From: JBGSPQ01 sp964346765
GTDB lineage: Bacteria > Patescibacteriota > Gracilibacteria > UBA1369
Assembly: GCA_964346765.1 (NCBI GenBank)
Contig: CAYFWB010000003.1
Span: 85,333-149,332, forward strand
Length of the DNA stretch: 64,000 nt
Direction: 5' to 3'
Below the pieces are notes generated by a model. It was not told where the DNA came from and searched no databases. It saw only the letters and a program-made list of their open reading frames with translations. The translations under genes were made by a program, and so were the position numbers. This document shows, one piece after another, positions 7,431-16,050 of this stretch (its first letter is position 1; every line of letters starts with the position of its first letter).

Positions 7431-8936
7431 ATGGGTCTATATCTTGGTCTCGATCTTGGCACATCATGGCTTAAAGCAAGCATTATTGACGATTCGGGAC
7501 GCATCGTCGGAAAGACGGCCAAAGAAATCCACATCAATACGCCAAAAACCAATTACGCCGAAGAATTCACTTCTGAATGGTGGAACACTTTTTGTGTCCT
7601 TCTAAAAAAACTTGCGAGCCAATCTGATTTTTCGAAAATCAAAGCTATAGGATTATCCGGACAGATGCACGGATTAGTCTGCTACAATAAACAAAACGAA
7701 ATTTTAAGACAAGCCATAATTTGGGCGGACAAGCGTTCGACTAGTCAAGTTGAACAAATAAATAAACTGATCGGACAAAAAAAAATCTATGAAATAACCG
7801 GTAATCCCATCTTCACCGGCTTTATGTTGCCGTCACTTTTGTGGCTTAAAGAAAACGAACACGAACTATATGAACAGATCCATAAAGTATCATCTCCAAA
7901 AGACTATATAGCTTACAGACTGACCGGAAACATCTACTGTGAACCGTCGGATGCCCTGGCAACCGGATGTTTTGACTACTCGTTAAACGATTGGTCAAAA
8001 GAAATACTCAAAACAATGAAAATAGATTCGGACATATTTCCACAAATAATAAATACCGCCACGCCATACGGTAAAACAACCAAACAAATATCAGAACTGT
8101 ATGGTCTGCCTCAAGGTATTCCCGTATTCGGAGGATCCGATCAAAGCATGGCGGCCATGGGCTGTGGACTGATAGAAGACGGCCAAAGCTTTCTGGCAAT
8201 CTCTACCGGAGGACAATTCCTGGTCATTTCCAAAAACAAAAACCTTGATAAAGGTGGAAGACTCCACACCCTTAACCACGCACTAAAAGACGTTACCATG
8301 AACATGGCCGCCACTTTGTCGGCCGGACTTTCATTAAAATGGTTCAAACAAAGCATTATGCAACAGCTGGACTCATCATACGACGCTTTCATTCAAGACG
8401 TAGAAGAAATACCACTGGGAAGTAACGGACTATTCTACATGCCGTTTCTTGCCGGCGAAAGGACACCATATTTTAATCCACACCTTAAAAGTGCGTTCAT
8501 TGGGACATCGATTGAACATAACCGACTCCATTTCATAAAAGCAATCATGGAAGGAGTAGCCTTTTCATTCCGTGACGGCCTTGAAACTTTTAAAGAAACG
8601 GGAATAGAGCCGAAAACAATAATATTAAGCGGAGGAGGAACAAAAAACGCCACGTGGCGCCAGATCATCACGGATGTCTTAAACATCCCAACGCAAATGA
8701 TCAACATAGAAGACCATTCACCTTTCGGCGCGGCCGTCTTTGCCAAATTTGCCTTGGAAGAAAAAATCAACAACGCCACCGGATTAAAAGACCTGCAAAA
8801 TTTCTACAAAAACGTAATCAAAGTAAGCCACAAACTAAAACCATCTTCCGAAAACCACAAAAAATACATGGAAATCTTCAAAACCTACAAATCCCACGCC
8901 GCGTACCTTAATGACCTTTATAAACAAACCGGCTGA
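7431..8936 (+). CDS. xylB: Xylulokinase (FGGY sugar kinase)
   Basis: 501 residues, the normal family length. The ATPase-fold signatures are present: LGLDLGTSWLKASIIDDSG (phosphate 1), GLSGQMHGLV (xylulokinase-specific QMHG substrate loop), WADKRS, FGGSDQSMAAMGCG, and near the C-terminus ILSGGGTKNATWRQIITDVL (adenosine loop). It phosphorylates D-xylulose to xylulose 5-phosphate with ATP, feeding the pentose phosphate pathway; xylulokinases can also act on 1-deoxy-D-xylulose, which is of interest because MEP-pathway genes lie in this window. It stands alone: no xylose isomerase or transporter is adjacent. Start ATG at 7431, no Shine-Dalgarno. The TGA stop is followed at once by another stop in frame, showing TGA is a true stop here. 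Confidence 0.95.
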   Translation: MGLYLGLDLGTSWLKASIIDDSGRIVGKTAKEIHINTPKTNYAEEFTSEWWNTFCVLLKKLASQSDFSKIKAIGLSGQMHGLVCYNKQNEILRQAIIWADKRSTSQVEQINKLIGQKKIYEITGNPIFTGFMLPSLLWLKENEHELYEQIHKVSSPKDYIAYRLTGNIYCEPSDALATGCFDYSLNDWSKEILKTMKIDSDIFPQIINTATPYGKTTKQISELYGLPQGIPVFGGSDQSMAAMGCGLIEDGQSFLAISTGGQFLVISKNKNLDKGGRLHTLNHALKDVTMNMAATLSAGLSLKWFKQSIMQQLDSSYDAFIQDVEEIPLGSNGLFYMPFLAGERTPYFNPHLKSAFIGTSIEHNRLHFIKAIMEGVAFSFRDGLETFKETGIEPKTIILSGGGTKNATWRQIITDVLNIPTQMINIEDHSPFGAAVFAKFALEEKINNATGLKDLQNFYKNVIKVSHKLKPSSENHKKYMEIFKTYKSHAAYLNDLYKQTG

Positions 8937-8999
8937 TCATGCATTGCAACAGCGGAACGATATTTTTTGCGAATACTTTGAAAGGAAAGAGAGCTCACG

Positions 9000-9020
9000 A
9001 AAAAAAACCGACAAGGTTTT
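9000..9020 (-). terminator. Intrinsic terminator of tmRNA
   Basis: Reading the minus strand, AAAACC - TTGTC - GGTTTT forms a 6-bp stem, continued by four more T. It lies 14 bases past the mature 3' CCA of tmRNA. Confidence 0.7.
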
Positions 9021-9033
9021 CTTATGTGAATTT

Positions 9034-9450
9034 TGGTGGAGATGCCGGGAATCGAACCCGGGTCCAAAAAAGTCCCAAACAAACGTCTACAATCATAGTT
9101 CGTCTTAAAATTTTCGGCCTTATGAATCAAAAACGAACAAAAAACTCATAAAGCTTATCCCAAAATTTTCGACCGATCCGGCGGGATTCGAAACGGCTTA
9201 ACCTGCTAAGGTGACACTTAATTCTTCTAGCAGATATCAAAGGTTAAGCGACTTTCCCAAAATAGGGGAAAGATTTATGCAGCCATTGCTGGTTGCATTG
9301 CGAAGAGGTTCTTCAGTTTTGCAACTGTAGATTCTTCACCATCTTGTGCGTTTGCACTTATATTTGCGCTGGACGGATCTGCGGGGAGACAGCGCGATCC
9401 CCGGATTGCAGTTTATCAAAGATCAATTCTGTCGAAAGCCTTACATCCCC
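9034..9450 (-). ncRNA. ssrA: Transfer-messenger RNA (tmRNA)
   Basis: The 3' end (minus strand) reads GGGTTCGATTCCCGGCATC then TCCACCA, a T-arm, acceptor strand and encoded CCA. The 5' end at 9450 begins GGGGATG, which pairs with CATCTCC to close a 7-bp acceptor stem (one G-U), and is followed by GGCTTTCGACAG, the tmRNA D-loop-like signature. Length about 417 nt. Between them lies a tag reading frame (9355-9275) and a pseudoknot-rich region. Together with SmpB it frees ribosomes stalled on truncated mRNA and tags the nascent chain for proteolysis. It explains the whole stretch between xylB and the peptidase, including spurious open frames there. Confidence 0.95.
9275..9355 (-). other. tmRNA proteolysis-tag reading frame, 26 codons
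   Basis: Resume codon is taken as the GCA at 9355-9353, by analogy with the AGTxGCAAAC context in E. coli. The frame reads ANAQDGEESTVAKL then KNLFAMQPAMAA and ends TAA (9277-9275). The hydrophobic Ala-rich C-terminus (AMAA) fits the ClpXP/FtsH degron rule (ALAA in E. coli), but the tag is far longer than the usual 8-15 residues. An upstream in-frame GCA would add four residues (ANIS). Confidence 0.8.
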
Positions 9451-9515
9451 AAGGCACAAAACAAACGCAGCAAGCAAAGTGCCCCCACGATTACTCATTA
9501 TACTAACAGCGCCCC

Positions 9516-9544
9516 CATAATACCACTAAAACACAAACTGTCAA
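9516..9544 (-). promoter_or_regulatory. tmRNA promoter
   Basis: TTGACA (9539-9544 on minus), 17-base spacer, ATTATG (9516-9521). A TATAAT (9497-9502) closer to the mature 5' end may be an alternative -10. The precursor leader would be removed by RNase P. Confidence 0.5.
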
Positions 9545-9552
9545 CAACTCTA

Positions 9553-10707
9553 CTACGTTAAATTTTTGGTTATTTCTCTGGCGCTCTTATTAAACTCTTT
9601 CCAGTCTTCCGCTATAAACTTTCTAAGCACATTACAATGAGTCACCATACTTTCAATCGACACATATTCATCCGGCGTATGATGATTCTTGCCAACCGGA
9701 CCCAATATCGCCGTCGGAATATTTTTTCCGGCAAAGAACCTGGCGTCCGACCCCCCGTGATTCGAACCGAACCCGATCCTCTTATCCGTAACTTCGCGCG
9801 CCACGCTCCTTAACATACTTATATAAGGATCAGACGGATCCATATCAAAAACATCACCGTATACAAGTTCACGAATTTCCGCCGCGGGCGCAAGTTTCTT
9901 AATCAATTCAACAATATTTTTTTTGGTCCACTTTTTCCTTTCCGTAAGGCGAAAAAACAAAATTGCCTCGGCCTCGCCCGGAATCGTATTAATCTCTTCA
10001 CCACGTCCCACGTTAAAATAAGTTACACTCACGTTGGGAGTCCATCCCTCTTTTACTTTCGGAAAATGCTTTTTCACGTTCAGACACATCTTCATCAAAT
10101 CTTCCGTCACATTCTTACCTTTCCAAGGATAAGCGCTATGTACCGGACTACCCTTTAAAGTAATATGTAAAACCAAAAGTCCTTTTTCCCTGTTCACAAT
10201 CTCATACTTTTGCCGACTCTCATTCACGATACAAAAATCAGTGGCGTATCCTTCCTGATTCAGCAACATTTGCGTCGCTTCACCGCCCGTCTCCTCATCA
10301 CTGGTAATCATCGCCGCCAAAGATGGACGCTCCTTTTCATACGCAAAATACTTCATCGCAGCCATCATGCAGGCAATTCCGCTCTTCATATCCATCGCCC
10401 CACTTCCGTACAATTGATCCCCCTCGATTTTCGCCGAATAAACATAACTTGAAGGCACAACATCAATATGCCCGCTCAACATCACATGCGGATGCATCGT
10501 CTCTTCCGTGGAAATCACCAACGCCGGCAGTCCGTTATAAACATACTCACTAATATTCAGCTTATCCTTAGCAAAATAATCCTTAATAAAATCCGTCAAT
10601 TCAAAAATTTTTCTTGGTTCATTAACATGTGACGGAAAACGAATCAACTCTTTAGTCAGACTCACAAGATGATCCCGTAAAGCCTTCTTTGTTTTAAAAT
10701 ATTCCAT
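9553..10707 (-). CDS. M20 family metallopeptidase / deacylase (ArgE/DapE-like)
   Basis: 384 residues. The di-zinc site of the M20 family is complete: LSGHIDVVP (His80, Asp82), GSGAMDMKSG (bridging Asp106), SDEETGGE (catalytic Glu138 and ligand Glu139), and NHHTPDEYV near the end (His ligand). The lid/dimerisation domain lies at about 180-290. M20 enzymes hydrolyse amide bonds of N-acyl amino acids or dipeptides; substrate cannot be read off. The start is 3 bases after the stop of the GCS2-type ligase, so the two form an operon, which suggests a substrate related to gamma-glutamyl or other small peptides. ArgE, DapE or carboxypeptidase assignments would each be plausible from sequence alone. 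Confidence 0.88.
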   Translation of the reverse strand: MEYFKTKKALRDHLVSLTKELIRFPSHVNEPRKIFELTDFIKDYFAKDKLNISEYVYNGLPALVISTEETMHPHVMLSGHIDVVPSSYVYSAKIEGDQLYGSGAMDMKSGIACMMAAMKYFAYEKERPSLAAMITSDEETGGEATQMLLNQEGYATDFCIVNESRQKYEIVNREKGLLVLHITLKGSPVHSAYPWKGKNVTEDLMKMCLNVKKHFPKVKEGWTPNVSVTYFNVGRGEEINTIPGEAEAILFFRLTERKKWTKKNIVELIKKLAPAAEIRELVYGDVFDMDPSDPYISMLRSVAREVTDKRIGFGSNHGGSDARFFAGKNIPTAILGPVGKNHHTPDEYVSIESMVTHCNVLRKFIAEDWKEFNKSAREITKNLT

Positions 10708-10710
10708 TAA

Positions 10711-11988
10711 CTAAAGTTTTAAATGTTTCTCTTTTAATGTGGATTTTTCCAACAAAAGCGGCAGACCTCCCTTTTTCAAATATTTCCTGCCCATATCTGC
10801 CGGATCTTCTTTATTATCAACTCGTTCATATAAAGCGTCCAAATATTTCTCATCCCCATCACCTCTTTTTTCAAGACCCTTTCTGGCCAAATCCACTATT
10901 TCTTTCACCCATTTATCAACCGATTTTCCAAAAAAATTTATTTCAAACCCTTTTTTAACCGCCTCCATTCTAAGCAATCTCAATGTATCCCAACGAAACT
11001 GTTTGATAAACATTTCACTTTCATTCAAATTTTCCAATAATCCCAAAACCAACGCCGGCACCACCATCATATCATCCCATGGTTGCAATCCGGCCGGCCG
11101 AAGCTCGATAGTCCCGTAAACCCTTGGCCGCGCGCAAAACCATACCGAGCCTTCATGAACTTCATAAGCTTTACAAACTTGATCATCATCCATATCTTCA
11201 ACAAAATCTTTAAACGGAACATCCGGTGAATAAAATTTTTCGCCGTCACCGGCCATAACACACCTCATTTCCCACGTCCTGGCCAGATAATCCTCCAAAG
11301 AACTTATCGGTAACAATGGCAATCCCGTCCGATCCACGCCCAATTTATCCCAAATCACTTCTCTATAAGCTTTAAATTCGTTCGGCCCGTCAAAAATCGG
11401 ACAATTGGCAAAAAGAACAACAAAAAAACCCGCCATAGCGTTCATAACATTAATTACCGAAACCACTTCTTCTTCCGCTACGTCCACATGCACTTGATCC
11501 GAAGCCGACAAAGAAGCCGGATACACCGGATCTCCGAAATAATCCAACAAAACATCATACCTCTGCTTTCTGTTCCAATTTTCCCGAAGTGCCCTTGTAA
11601 CAGGCTGACATCCCAATGCAAGCATCTTAATGGCTTCTTTTTCACAAACAGGCAACAATACGGTCAACAGTTCCTTCATTCTTTTTTCCGCTTCTTTAAT
11701 CGTTCGATGCGGACGCATAATAATTTCAAAAGTACCTTTACCCGCGTCCAACGCCAGCTGATCTTCTCCATCGCTAAAGGCAACAATAGAATCCTTATAA
11801 TAACTGTCATAAATAGGTTTATAGCCTCGATAAGACAAATGGGGCCACACCTTGGCCGCGATATCGGCCATATTGCCTTCCGAATCCACAGCCAAAATCT
11901 CTTTTTCTATTCCAACATTCTTTCTATCACCCGGTTTATGCGTAAACTGCTTTCTATATCTTTCACAAAACGCTTCAAATTTACTCAT
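10711..11988 (-). CDS. Glutamate-cysteine ligase-like enzyme (GCS2 family)
   Basis: 425 residues. The N-terminus has NVGIEKEILAVDSEGNMADI, the ExE metal/ATP site of the GCS2/carboxylate-amine ligase family; later come DYFGDPVYPASLSASDQVHV, FANCPIFDGPNEFKAYR and the conserved RVYGTIELRPAGLQPWDDMM with the ExRxxG/D pattern. The family joins L-Glu through its gamma-carboxyl to an amine, classically cysteine (first step of glutathione, bacillithiol-like or ergothioneine routes, as GshA/EgtA). No glutathione synthetase gene is near; the only partner is the M20 hydrolase immediately downstream. A gamma-glutamyl amino acid other than gamma-Glu-Cys is possible. Start ATG at 11986-11988. Confidence 0.85.
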   Translation of the reverse strand: MSKFEAFCERYRKQFTHKPGDRKNVGIEKEILAVDSEGNMADIAAKVWPHLSYRGYKPIYDSYYKDSIVAFSDGEDQLALDAGKGTFEIIMRPHRTIKEAEKRMKELLTVLLPVCEKEAIKMLALGCQPVTRALRENWNRKQRYDVLLDYFGDPVYPASLSASDQVHVDVAEEEVVSVINVMNAMAGFFVVLFANCPIFDGPNEFKAYREVIWDKLGVDRTGLPLLPISSLEDYLARTWEMRCVMAGDGEKFYSPDVPFKDFVEDMDDDQVCKAYEVHEGSVWFCARPRVYGTIELRPAGLQPWDDMMVVPALVLGLLENLNESEMFIKQFRWDTLRLLRMEAVKKGFEINFFGKSVDKWVKEIVDLARKGLEKRGDGDEKYLDALYERVDNKEDPADMGRKYLKKGGLPLLLEKSTLKEKHLKL

Positions 11989-12081
11989 GTGCGATATGAG
12001 AGGTTTTTTTAATTATACATATTATTTGAAAAAATAAAAGAAGCGATATAATCTGTATTTACAAACAATAATCAAAAACCC

Positions 12082-12732
12082 ATGAAAATTATAAACAAAC
12101 TCTTTCTAATTACCATTGCCAGTATCGGAATATTTCAACTGGCAATGGCGGACGAAATAGCAAATCCTAATTATCCGTACAACGCTTCCGACGCCGTAAC
12201 AATGTTCGACCGCTTTTATCAAGACAAATACGACACAATCAACGACGATCTTCACGCCAACACGAACGCCGCCAAAGAAAATTGGTCGCAAGACGCCATG
12301 CTTGCCAAATTCACCATTACCGTCGCCGACGACATAGAAAACGGATATTCCTTTGAATTCACAGACGAAAATAACCCCGAGAAAATATATGTTGCGACAC
12401 CCACTATGGATAAAGAAAACACATGGTCACTTCTTGAAAGAGATAATACCGAAAACCTGGACATGCCTGTTTCCAACGTACACCTTGTACTTAGAAAACT
12501 TATTCCCGCCATACAAAAAGACCCACGACTTCTACCCGCTCTGGATAGGAGCATCGGCGAAACAAAAAACACCAAGTTATTAATTACGATAAAGAAAAAT
12601 GACATGGGGGGATCCACCTGGTATATGGATTTCCGGATAACCGGAAAAGATGGTGTTGAGAAAAAATATCAAGCCTGGGTCAGTGCCGTAAACGCTACAA
12701 AACCCGAATTTAAAGTAATCCGCAAACAATAA
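12082..12732 (+). CDS. Exported protein of unknown function
   Basis: 216 residues with a signal peptide (MKIINKLFLITIASIGIFQL, cleavage after AMA). The mature part is a mixed alpha/beta domain with KFTITVADDIENGYSFEFTD, SNVHLVLRKLIPAIQK and a C-terminal strand pair (TWYMDFRITGKDGVEKKYQA). No family recognised. Its stop overlaps the next start (TAATG), so it is coupled to a lipoprotein and the pair probably works together outside the membrane. A TTGAAA/TATAAT-like promoter lies at about 12026-12052. Confidence 0.8.
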   Translation: MKIINKLFLITIASIGIFQLAMADEIANPNYPYNASDAVTMFDRFYQDKYDTINDDLHANTNAAKENWSQDAMLAKFTITVADDIENGYSFEFTDENNPEKIYVATPTMDKENTWSLLERDNTENLDMPVSNVHLVLRKLIPAIQKDPRLLPALDRSIGETKNTKLLITIKKNDMGGSTWYMDFRITGKDGVEKKYQAWVSAVNATKPEFKVIRKQ

Positions 12733-13271
12733 TGAAAAAACCACTCACCCTTTTGTTTGGCGTTCTTCTTTTACAAGCATGTTCGGCGAACAATCAAATA
12801 AATAACCCTTTAGCCGAAAAAGAAACTGATCAAATACCGGAAATCTGCCAAACTTTCCCTCCGGAACAAATAAAAAACATTTTGAACACGGACAATTACA
12901 GCGAAAATCCCGTTGAACAAATATCCAAAGGAGCGCAGGGTTGTAAATACATCGCCCTAAGCGACGCATCTGATAAATCCAAAACCTTCAATTTTATTTT
13001 ACGGAACGCCAAAACACCGGAACAAACCGAAAGTGAATTTTATAGAGCCGTAAATGTCTGGCAAAACAGCAATCTTGATAACAGGGAATACAAGTACATT
13101 GAAAACCTGGGGGACGACTCTTTCTATTCATATAACGAAAAAGCCCCACAGTTAATCACATATAAAAACAGTAACTTATTTATAGTAACGCTGGGCAATC
13201 TTGACGTGGACAAAAACGACGCGTTACAAAAAGCCAAAATCGCCACTTCCGTGTTGCTCCAAAATCTATAA
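12732..13271 (+). CDS. Lipoprotein of unknown function
   Basis: 179 residues; lipobox LLLQAC with Cys17 as the predicted lipidated residue after a short hydrophobic signal. The mature part contains two further Cys residues (PEICQTFPPEQIKNIL and GAQGCKYIALSD) that may form a disulfide, and a compact domain of about 140 residues resembling the DUF3558-like exported proteins in its Cys spacing, though I cannot confirm that. Coupled by a TAATG overlap to the exported protein upstream. Confidence 0.8.
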   Translation: MKKPLTLLFGVLLLQACSANNQINNPLAEKETDQIPEICQTFPPEQIKNILNTDNYSENPVEQISKGAQGCKYIALSDASDKSKTFNFILRNAKTPEQTESEFYRAVNVWQNSNLDNREYKYIENLGDDSFYSYNEKAPQLITYKNSNLFIVTLGNLDVDKNDALQKAKIATSVLLQNL

Positions 13272-13309
13272 GCTTCAAGTCTTATAATTTAAAATTGCGA
13301 GCTCGGCTT

Positions 13310-14002
13310 TTAACCGAAATTTTCGTGAAAAATATTATCAGTGGGCACGCCTTTTTCTTCCAGATGAGTGCAAACATCTTTTAAAACAACTCCGCTTCCA
13401 CAGACATAGTACTGGGCATCCGGATCTGGATTCTGCAAATGCTCGGTCACCCGCCCCTTCGCGCCTTCCCATCCTTCATCCGGCCTCGACAACGTAAAAA
13501 TCGGATTAAAATTCGCAAGTTTTTCTTTCAATTTATTAATTCGATCCACATAAAACAAATCCTTTTCATACCTGACCCCAAAAATCAAAGTCACCTCTTT
13601 ATCAAAACCCTCCGAAAAACTTTCCAACATGCAAAGTAGCGGAACCAATCCGGTACCCGTACCAATAAAAACCAGCTTATCCGTCAAATTCCCGGGCAAC
13701 ATAAAACACCCCGCAGGATACAGAACTTCCAATACATTCCCGGCCTTACAATCAAAAAACCAACCGGAACCGCGCCCACCTTCAACCAGTTTAATACACA
13801 GTTGCAAATTTTTTTTATCGGGAGTATACAAAACCGAATAAGACCTCATACAAACACCCTCTTTACCATCATCAATTTTAACAGTCATAAATTGACCGGG
13901 CTGATGCTCAGCATCTTCAGGTTTCTCAATATCAAACTCTTTTACGTTATTCGTCAAATATCTAACCGCTAGCAATTTAAGATTAAATTTTTGTGGAGGC
14001 AT
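13310..14002 (-). CDS. Ferredoxin/flavodoxin-NADP reductase-like flavoprotein
   Basis: 230 residues with the FNR two-domain fold. FAD-binding barrel: GQFMTVKI and the FAD motif MRSYSVLYTP (RxYS). NAD(P)-binding domain: LVFIGTGTGLVPLLCMLES (glycine-rich), LIFGVRYEKDLFYVDRI, and the closing YYVCGSGVVLKDVC (CG motif). The C-terminal FHENFG fits the usual aromatic end. It transfers electrons between NAD(P)H and a one-electron carrier. No own iron-sulfur domain. Last gene of the dnaN-mfd-epmA-efp operon, 10 bases after efp; its link to translation is not obvious, but the shared operon is clear. Confidence 0.88.
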   Translation of the reverse strand: MPPQKFNLKLLAVRYLTNNVKEFDIEKPEDAEHQPGQFMTVKIDDGKEGVCMRSYSVLYTPDKKNLQLCIKLVEGGRGSGWFFDCKAGNVLEVLYPAGCFMLPGNLTDKLVFIGTGTGLVPLLCMLESFSEGFDKEVTLIFGVRYEKDLFYVDRINKLKEKLANFNPIFTLSRPDEGWEGAKGRVTEHLQNPDPDAQYYVCGSGVVLKDVCTHLEEKGVPTDNIFHENFG

Positions 14003-14012
14003 AACAAATTCA

Positions 14013-14573
14013 TTATTGATTTACTCTTTCAACATATTCACCTGTATCGGTATTAACTTTTATTTTATCGCCTTCCTTGATAAACAAAGGAACACTGACT
14101 TTAGCTCCTGTTTCAATAGTAACCTGCTTAGTTCCACCGGTTGCCGTATCACCCTTGTTCCCCGGAGGAGCTTCCGTGACTACAAAATCCATTTTCGGAG
14201 GCAACTGCAGACCCACCGGCTGATCATCAACAAAAATCACCGTCACGTCACCGCCTTCCATCATATAATCTCCAAGCTGACCCACCATGTCAGCCGGAAT
14301 TTCAAACTGCTCATAACTAGTATTATCCATAAAATTGTAACTGCTTCCATCATTATACATATACTGACATTTTCTATATGCCATATTGGCTTCTTCAATC
14401 TGCTCACCCGACCTGAAAGAGACCTCAATAATTTTTAAAGTTTTTACATTCTTTAATTTAGCTCTTGTAAAAGCCGCGCCTTTACCCGGATTAACAAACT
14501 GATAACCGGTAATAACATACGTTTCACCATTATATTTAATGGCAAGACCTTTTCTGAAATCGGAAGTTTGCAT
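14013..14573 (-). CDS. efp: Translation elongation factor P
   Basis: 186 residues, standard length. KOW-like domain I carries NPGKGAAFTRAKLKNVKT; Lys31 is the equivalent of E. coli Lys34, the residue lysylated by EpmA. OB domains II and III follow, ending TGAKVSVPLFIKEGDKIKVN with the classic TGEYVERV. EF-P relieves ribosome stalling at polyproline, and this window encodes very proline-rich proteins (for example eight consecutive Pro in the 43501 gene). It lies 24 bases downstream of an EpmA-like synthetase, its probable modifier. Confidence 0.96.
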   Translation of the reverse strand: MQTSDFRKGLAIKYNGETYVITGYQFVNPGKGAAFTRAKLKNVKTLKIIEVSFRSGEQIEEANMAYRKCQYMYNDGSSYNFMDNTSYEQFEIPADMVGQLGDYMMEGGDVTVIFVDDQPVGLQLPPKMDFVVTEAPPGNKGDTATGGTKQVTIETGAKVSVPLFIKEGDKIKVNTDTGEYVERVNQ

Positions 14574-14597
14574 AATAAATGAATAAATAATAATTAT

Positions 14598-15968
14598 TTA
14601 AAGATCTCTGAAAGGGAAAAACATCATATCTCTAATATCGTGAGTATCCGTAATAAGCATTGCCAGCCTGTCCACGCCAAGCGCGTTCCCTCCAGCGGGC
14701 GGCATACCCAATTCTAAAGCACCTATAAAGCTTTGGTCAACACTGTAGTCGTCCTTCCCCATTTCTAACCGTTGTCGCCGCTCATCCTCAAGTCTCGACT
14801 TTTGCTCAACCGGATCATTCAGTTCAGTAAAAGCGTTACAAAGCTCCACCCCCGCGATATAAACCTCAAACCTTTCCGCGTAAGCCGGGTCGCTTTCACA
14901 TTTTTTAGACAAAGCCGCCATACTCGCCGGATATTCATAAACAATCACAGGCTTATCAAAACCCAACTTCGGCTCGATCTCATTCATAAACACACAAAAA
15001 AACAGATCATCATATGAAATATTTTCATCAACCTGATAACCTTTTTGTTTAACAGCTTTTCTGAATTTTTCCGGATCCTCAAAAACTTTACTATCGATTT
15101 TTGCGTACCTTTTAAATAAATCTTTAACCTTAATTCTCGGCCATGGAGTTGAAACATCAATTATCGAACCCTTGTATAAAATTGTTGGTTTATCCAGTAT
15201 ATCCACCGCCGTATATTCAACAAGTTCCTCTGTGTCTTTCATAATATCCTCATAACTCACGTAAGATCTGTACCATTCAAGTAGTGTAAACTCCGGATTA
15301 TGAAGCTCGCTATCGGTTTCCTTATTTCTGAAACTTTTACAAATCTGAAAAATTTTCTCTTCACCGCTGACTAAAATTTTTTTCATCGCATACTCGGGCG
15401 AACTAATCAAATATTGATCGGTTTGACTACCCGACTGATCAAAAAACGTAGTCTTAAAGGGATCCAAGTATGGCTCCATACCTGGAAGTTTTACCATCTG
15501 CGGAGTTTCAACTTCCAAAAAACTTCTATCCCTAAAAAAATTTCTTATACATTCGACCACCCGTGATTTCATTCTGATTTTTTCTGCCAAGTTAAGATCA
15601 ACTATCATTTTTCTATAATTCGAATCCTCTTTTCTTATAAAAAAATCTGCCGCACACGGCACCAGCACCCTCACACTAACAGCCCTTAAAGGTGCGAAGC
15701 ATCCTTTAAGATCATTTTCAACATCACCAAAACTCTCACCCACCTCAACCTCTACAATATCACCAAGATTAACTTCTCCATCATACAAAAAATCCACTCG
15801 CCCGCTCATATCCTGCAACACAAATCCACCATCAATAATCCCAATCACCCTTCCCGCCACAAGCGCTTTTTTTAACTTATGCACATTCTTAAAATCAACC
15901 TTTTTAAGCTCATCTATAAGGAAATTTCGATTAGTCATTGCTGGATATTTTTTCTTCTGATCCGCCAC
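14598..15968 (-). CDS. Class II lysyl-tRNA synthetase-like protein, EpmA/GenX-like
   Basis: 456 residues. An N-terminal OB-like domain (about 30-110, VAGRVIGIIDGGFVLQDMSG) precedes a full class II catalytic core: motif 1 around EVETPQMVKLPGMEPYLDPF, motif 2 ICKSFRNKETDSELHNPEFT, motif 3 GGNALGVDRLAML. Several features match EpmA (PoxA/GenX), the EF-P beta-lysyl ligase, rather than housekeeping LysRS: YEYPASMAALSKK, RRQRLEMGKDDYSVDQ and the alanine in NALGVDRL. Others match LysRS (ELCNAFTELNDPVEQ, the OB domain and the MMFFPF end). Being directly upstream of efp favours an EF-P-modifying role; it could also be the cell's only LysRS. GTG start at 15966-15968; an ATG ten codons later is an alternative. 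Confidence 0.85.
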   Translation of the reverse strand: MADQKKKYPAMTNRNFLIDELKKVDFKNVHKLKKALVAGRVIGIIDGGFVLQDMSGRVDFLYDGEVNLGDIVEVEVGESFGDVENDLKGCFAPLRAVSVRVLVPCAADFFIRKEDSNYRKMIVDLNLAEKIRMKSRVVECIRNFFRDRSFLEVETPQMVKLPGMEPYLDPFKTTFFDQSGSQTDQYLISSPEYAMKKILVSGEEKIFQICKSFRNKETDSELHNPEFTLLEWYRSYVSYEDIMKDTEELVEYTAVDILDKPTILYKGSIIDVSTPWPRIKVKDLFKRYAKIDSKVFEDPEKFRKAVKQKGYQVDENISYDDLFFCVFMNEIEPKLGFDKPVIVYEYPASMAALSKKCESDPAYAERFEVYIAGVELCNAFTELNDPVEQKSRLEDERRQRLEMGKDDYSVDQSFIGALELGMPPAGGNALGVDRLAMLITDTHDIRDMMFFPFRDL

Positions 15969-16050
15969 TTTTAAACAATTTTATAAACTTTTCAACACTT
16001 CATCACCCACTTATCAACACATCACAAAATCATTGTTAAATAGTCTCAAG

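Noticed and set aside
8934..8936. Possible use of TGA as a sense codon
   Set aside because: TGA terminates xylB and other full-length genes at the expected C-terminus, so the standard bacterial code applies.
9034..9085. tRNA-like 3' end on the minus strand
   Set aside because: It is the acceptor/T-arm of tmRNA; no separate anticodon arm is present.
8911..9561. Several open frames of 60-75 codons on both strands between xylB and the peptidase
   Set aside because: They lie over the tmRNA gene, its terminator and its promoter, and show no protein features.
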